Assembly (NCBI GenBank): GCA_021774955.1
Contig: JAJFIN010000137.1
Coordinates: 1 to 8,287, forward strand
Direction of reading: 5' to 3'
DNA from: Alphaproteobacteria bacterium
GTDB lineage: Bacteria > Pseudomonadota > Alphaproteobacteria > M2410
Length of the DNA stretch: 8,287 nt
Under the pieces are notes generated by a model. That model saw only the letters and a list, made by a program, of their open reading frames with translations, was not told where the DNA came from and did not search any database. Positions 5,720 through 8,287 of this stretch are shown here, one piece after another. A program made the position numbers and the translations under genes. Position 1 is the first letter of the stretch. Every line of letters starts with the position of its first letter.

Positions 5720-6577
5720 TTGACTGACGGACCTTCAAAAACAGCAGTCATTACCGGTGCCGCCAGCGGTATCGGCCGGGGGCTTGCATTGAAATGCGCG
5801 ACGGAGGGCATGGCATTGGTTTTGTCGGATGTCGACCAAACGCGCCTTGATGTCATCAGTGAAGATGCAAAATCTCTGGGTGCTGAGACAATTGCTGTTC
5901 TCACCGACGTCTCAAAGGCTGAGGAAGTTGAAGCGCTGGCAAACAAAGCCTTCGATAGTTTTGGTCAGGTCGATTTACTGTTCAACAATGCCGGTGTGAT
6001 GGCGACCGGTAACAGCTGGGAGCAAAGCCTCGACGAGTGGCGCTGGATTTTGGGTGTCAATTATTGGGGTGTGTTGCACGGCATTCATTTCTTCGTGCCA
6101 AGACTGCTTGAGCAAGAAAGGCCTGCACGGATCATTAACACCGCCTCAATCGCTGGTTTCTTGAATGCCCCCATCAATGGCAGCTATAGCGTATCGAAAC
6201 ATGCGGTGATCGCGCTCAGTGAGACCTTGCACTATGAACTGGAAGCGCTTCAGAGCAAGGTACGGGTTTCGGTTCTGTGCCCAGGTCCTGTGGCCACCGA
6301 TATTATCGACGCCGACCGCAATCGCCCGTCAGAGATCAAACGCCGTGAAAGTGAAGAAGCAGAAGCGTTTAAGAACGCATTGCGTGAAGGTCTTCAACAG
6401 ACCGGGATGACCACAGAGCGTCTGGCTGAGATCGTGTTTGATCATATAGAAAATGACAAGTTCTGGATTTTCCCGCACCCGCAGTTCAAAAAAGCCTTTC
6501 ATAGCCACTTCGATTCAGTGCTGAGCGAAACCAACCCCATTTACAGTCCGATCATGGATTTTGACAATGACCCTTGA
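5720..6577 (+). CDS. Short-chain dehydrogenase/reductase, NAD-type, with TTG start
   Basis: This 285-residue classical SDR carries T-G-A-A-S-G-I-G (12-19), Asp37 at the end of the second strand (favours NAD), D-V at 63-64, N-N-A-G (89-92), Asn114, and the catalytic Ser143, Tyr156, Lys160 (Y-S-V-S-K), followed by C-P-G-P (187-190). The extended C-terminus (about 195-285) is longer than in the 250-residue core family and resembles SDRs annotated as alcohol dehydrogenases acting on cyclic substrates. The start is TTG at 5720: AAAGGA (5704-5709) lies 10 bases upstream, an in-frame TAG at 5696-5698 closes the frame above, and the first ATG codon (residue 31) would remove the cofactor loop. It is the first gene of an operon with the overlapping esterase and is divergent from the LuxR-type gene. 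A likely role is oxidation of a ring or side-chain alcohol to a ketone; the substrate is unknown. Confidence 0.9.
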   Translation: MTDGPSKTAVITGAASGIGRGLALKCATEGMALVLSDVDQTRLDVISEDAKSLGAETIAVLTDVSKAEEVEALANKAFDSFGQVDLLFNNAGVMATGNSWEQSLDEWRWILGVNYWGVLHGIHFFVPRLLEQERPARIINTASIAGFLNAPINGSYSVSKHAVIALSETLHYELEALQSKVRVSVLCPGPVATDIIDADRNRPSEIKRRESEEAEAFKNALREGLQQTGMTTERLAEIVFDHIENDKFWIFPHPQFKKAFHSHFDSVLSETNPIYSPIMDFDNDP

Positions 6578-7502
6578 TGACAAGCTAAAGCCAATCTTGG
6601 AACTCTTAAGCGCTGTTGAGATGCCGCCTTTGGATACGGTTCCGGCGCCTGCGATGCGTGAAATGATGGAGGCCAATGCGCTTTCAGAAGAAAAACGTGA
6701 AGTCGCGCGCACCGAAGATCAAGTAATCGCGGGGCCTGAGGGGAATATTCCCGTCCGCGTCTATTGGCCGAGCGAGGAAAAAAACCTGCCCGTCTTGGTT
6801 TATTATCATGGCGGCGGATTTGTCATCGGCACGTTAGAAACCCATGATCCTCTATGTCGTGAATTGGCTATGACATCAGACGCGATTGTCGTTTCGGTCG
6901 ATTATCGCCTGGCACCGGAGCACCCTTATCCAGCCGCGCCCAACGATTGTTACAATGCTTTTTGTTGGGTCGCAGAAAATGCTGACGCCTTGGGTGGCGA
7001 TCCAAACCGTATCGCCATTGGCGGCGATAGCGCAGGCGGGAATTTGGCCGCTGTCGTTGCGCTGATGGCCAAGGATAAAGCTGGTCCTTCTATTGCGCAC
7101 CAAGTTTTGTTTTATCCGGTCACCGATTTTAATTTCGACACCCAGTCGTATCGAGACAATGCCGAAGGTTATTTCCTAACCACAGAAATGATGAAGTGGT
7201 TCTGGGGACATTATTTGTCGGATGACAATGCGGGCGATGAGATCTATGCCTCGCCTCTGCGCGCAAAAGATTTAGGCAACTTACCCAGCGCCACTGTTCT
7301 CACTGCCGGATATGATCCTTTGCGAGATGAGGGCGAAGCCTATGCCGAGCGTTTAAAGAAGGCTGGAAACGAAATCAACTTCCTGCGTTACCCCGGCATG
7401 ATCCATGGATTTGTCTCCATGTTGGGTGTGGTGTCTCAGGCCGAAGAGGCGGTCGCCATCGCGGCTCAAGATATGCAGCGCGCGTTTGGGCGCACGTCAT
7501 GA
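6567..7502 (+). CDS. HSL-family alpha/beta hydrolase (esterase/lipase type IV)
   Basis: This 311-residue serine esterase belongs to the hormone-sensitive-lipase family. It has the oxyanion motif H-G-G-G (81-84), D-Y-R-L-A-P-E-H (112-119), the nucleophile elbow G-D-S-A-G-G with Ser155, the acid Asp250 in G-Y-D-P-L-R-D-E-G, and the base His280 in H-G-F. An N-terminal cap of about 55 residues precedes the barrel, with no signal peptide, so it acts in the cytoplasm on small or ring-bearing esters or lactones. I chose the ATG at 6567 rather than the in-frame TTG at 6561. The gene overlaps the upstream SDR by 11 bases with only a weak GGA ahead of it, so translation is probably coupled. Pairing with an alcohol dehydrogenase suits a route in which an ester or lactone made by a monooxygenase is opened; this pathway link is inferred. 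Confidence 0.9.
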   Translation: MTLDDKLKPILELLSAVEMPPLDTVPAPAMREMMEANALSEEKREVARTEDQVIAGPEGNIPVRVYWPSEEKNLPVLVYYHGGGFVIGTLETHDPLCRELAMTSDAIVVSVDYRLAPEHPYPAAPNDCYNAFCWVAENADALGGDPNRIAIGGDSAGGNLAAVVALMAKDKAGPSIAHQVLFYPVTDFNFDTQSYRDNAEGYFLTTEMMKWFWGHYLSDDNAGDEIYASPLRAKDLGNLPSATVLTAGYDPLRDEGEAYAERLKKAGNEINFLRYPGMIHGFVSMLGVVSQAEEAVAIAAQDMQRAFGRTS

Positions 7503-7508
7503 TAACGG

Positions 7509-7545
7509 CTTGTCAAAGGTGCAGCTCATCTGTGACCATGACAAG
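7509..7545. repeat. Inverted repeat ahead of the Lrp/AsnC pair
   Basis: CTTGTCA (7509-7515) and TGACAAG (7539-7545) are perfect inverse copies separated by 23 bp, so the half-site centres are 30 bp apart, close to three helical turns. Lrp-type regulators often bind phased sites upstream of their own genes, so this may be an autoregulatory site. No clear -35/-10 pair was found in the 81-bp gap, and the genes may be read from the esterase operon. Confidence 0.35.
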
Positions 7546-7583
7546 TGAGTCGCGACATCGCGCTAAACTGGGTTGAAGATTGA

Positions 7584-8075
7584 ATGGCGGATAATTCCAG
7601 CAAGAAGAACGGCGATGGCCAATATGTTTTGGATGATCTCGACCGGCAAATTTCTACTATTTTGAAGGCTAATGGCCGGGCATCGAATCAGGAAATCGCC
7701 CGCCAGCTGGATATCACAGCGGCAACAGTAGGTGCGCGCATCCGGCGGCTCGAAGATCTAAATCTCATGCGCATCGTCGCCATCACTGATTTTGCTGCGG
7801 CTGGCTACGAACTCCTTCTGGCGGTCGGTGTCGAAGTTCAAAAGCGCCCGGCTGAAGACGTCGCCCGTGATCTTGCCAAACTGCCGGAGGTTTTCTCAGT
7901 TAACTTAGTCACCGGCAGTCAGGATATTGAAATTCTCGTTGCCGCCAGAGATTTTGATGGCCTTGCTCATCTCTTGTCACAGAAACTTACCCATATAGAG
8001 GGCATACGGAATTTGTCGCCGGCGTTGGCGGTCGATGTGCTCAAATATCTTTCCGATTCGGTACCGCTATCATGA
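7584..8075 (+). CDS. Lrp/AsnC family transcriptional regulator (first of a tandem pair)
   Basis: This 163-residue protein has the two-domain layout of the feast/famine family. An N-terminal winged helix (about 15-65: L-D-D-L-D-R-Q-I-S-T-I-L-K-A-N-G-R-A-S-N, then I-A-R-Q-L-D-I-T-A-A-T-V-G-A-R-I-R-R-L-E) leads into an AsnC/RAM-type ligand domain (about 75-155) with the typical P-E-V-F-S-V-N-L-V-T-G-S-Q-D-I-E strand-turn. The fifteen or so residues before the first helix are polar and probably disordered. The ATG at 7584 has only a weak GAAG upstream. Its stop overlaps the start of a second gene of the same family by ATGA, so the two are made together. The ligand, often an amino acid in this family, and the targets are unknown; proximity to catabolic genes hints at local control. 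Confidence 0.92.
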   Translation: MADNSSKKNGDGQYVLDDLDRQISTILKANGRASNQEIARQLDITAATVGARIRRLEDLNLMRIVAITDFAAAGYELLLAVGVEVQKRPAEDVARDLAKLPEVFSVNLVTGSQDIEILVAARDFDGLAHLLSQKLTHIEGIRNLSPALAVDVLKYLSDSVPLS

Positions 8076-8287
8076 AAAAACGTAAGCTTGACGATCTCGA
8101 CCATGAAATTCTGACGCTGCTCTCTCAAGATGCGCGCACCAGCAATCGCAAGATTGCCATGCAGTTTGGAGTGACTGAAGGAACCATCCGTGGGCGCATC
8201 AAGCGATTGCAGGAAGACAACATCATCCGCATCACAGCGGTTATGGATGCGTCACTCTTGGGACGGCCGACGCTGGCCTATATCGGT
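8072..8287 (+). CDS. Second Lrp/AsnC family regulator, cut by the right edge
   Basis: The first 72 residues are visible, from an ATG overlapping the previous stop codon by four bases (ATGA, 8072-8075). A winged helix like that of its neighbour is seen: L-D-D-L-D-H-E-I-L-T-L-L-S-Q-D-A-R-T-S-N-R-K-I-A, then F-G-V-T-E-G-T-I-R-G-R-I-K-R-L-Q-E-D-N-I-I, and the strand I-T-A-V-M-D leads into the ligand domain, which lies beyond the window. The frame is open to the last base. The recognition helices of the two proteins differ (T-A-A-T-V-G-A-R against T-E-G-T-I-R-G-R), so they are paralogues rather than a recent duplication. Translational coupling suggests a mixed complex or matched dosage. Confidence 0.9.
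   Translation, partial: MKKRKLDDLDHEILTLLSQDARTSNRKIAMQFGVTEGTIRGRIKRLQEDNIIRITAVMDASLLGRPTLAYIG

Noticed and set aside
5712..5723. Frameshift at the start of the second SDR that hides an ATG start
   Set aside because: Deleting one base downstream of the ATG at 5712 gives a stop at once (GAC TGA), so the TTG start with its own Shine-Dalgarno is the simpler reading.
7584..8287. Lrp pair as siroheme decarboxylase subunits (AhbA/AhbB or NirD/L-type)
   Set aside because: Those paired AsnC-fold proteins sit in heme biosynthesis or nitrite reductase clusters. Both proteins here begin with ordinary regulator winged helices and no tetrapyrrole gene is nearby.
1..8287. CRISPR array, tRNA or rRNA gene, insertion sequence, phage or toxin-antitoxin system
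   Set aside because: No regularly spaced repeats, cloverleaf, transposase, integrase or paired small toxin-antitoxin frames were seen on either strand.

Overview
The window looks like a catabolic accessory region of a moderate-GC (about half G+C by eye) alphaproteobacterium. The evidence is a REP-type palindrome with the TCCTGAGGAG / GTCTCGAAGGA half-sites seen in many alphaproteobacterial genomes, and a gene mix (FadD3-like CoA ligase, short-chain dehydrogenases, HSL-family esterase, luciferase-like flavin oxidoreductase, LuxR-type regulator, Lrp/AsnC pair) familiar from degraders of steroids and other alicyclic compounds. The genus cannot be fixed from the sequence.

Layout. 1-373 (+) is the 3' end of a gene cut by the window edge, perhaps a transcription factor. 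479-1600 (+) is a luciferase-like flavin-dependent oxidoreductase behind a leader rich in dyads. 1661-1764 is a compound REP-like palindrome between two convergent genes. 1791-2567 (-) is an SDR oxidoreductase, divergent across 112 bp from 2680-4257 (+), a CoA ligase resembling FadD3, the HIP-CoA ligase of steroid C/D-ring catabolism. Only 30 bp separate the ligase from the convergent LuxR-type regulator at 4288-5496 (-). A 223-bp divergent promoter region follows, then a second SDR at 5720-6577 (+, TTG start) overlapping an HSL-family alpha/beta hydrolase at 6567-7502 (+). The right edge holds two tandem Lrp/AsnC regulators overlapping by ATGA (7584-8075, and 8072 running off the edge). No gene-free stretch exceeds 300 bp. 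I saw no RNA gene, CRISPR array, insertion sequence or integrase.

Working together (inference). The enzymes could form a route in which the NAD-type SDR oxidises a ring alcohol to a ketone, the luciferase-like enzyme inserts oxygen (as type II Baeyer-Villiger monooxygenases of this superfamily do), the HSL hydrolase opens the ester or lactone, the FadD3-like ligase makes the CoA thioester, and the second SDR acts on a CoA-bound or hydroxylated intermediate. The LuxR-type regulator, divergent from the SDR-hydrolase operon, is the obvious candidate local controller. The substrate is not determined, and classical steroid ring-cleavage genes are absent from this window.

The most notable non-coding signal is a 10-bp dyad, ATTGTCCAAT. 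It occurs exactly at the start of the oxidoreductase gene and over the putative -35 of the ligase, with a one-mismatch copy upstream of the oxidoreductase. This suggests one regulator controls both units.
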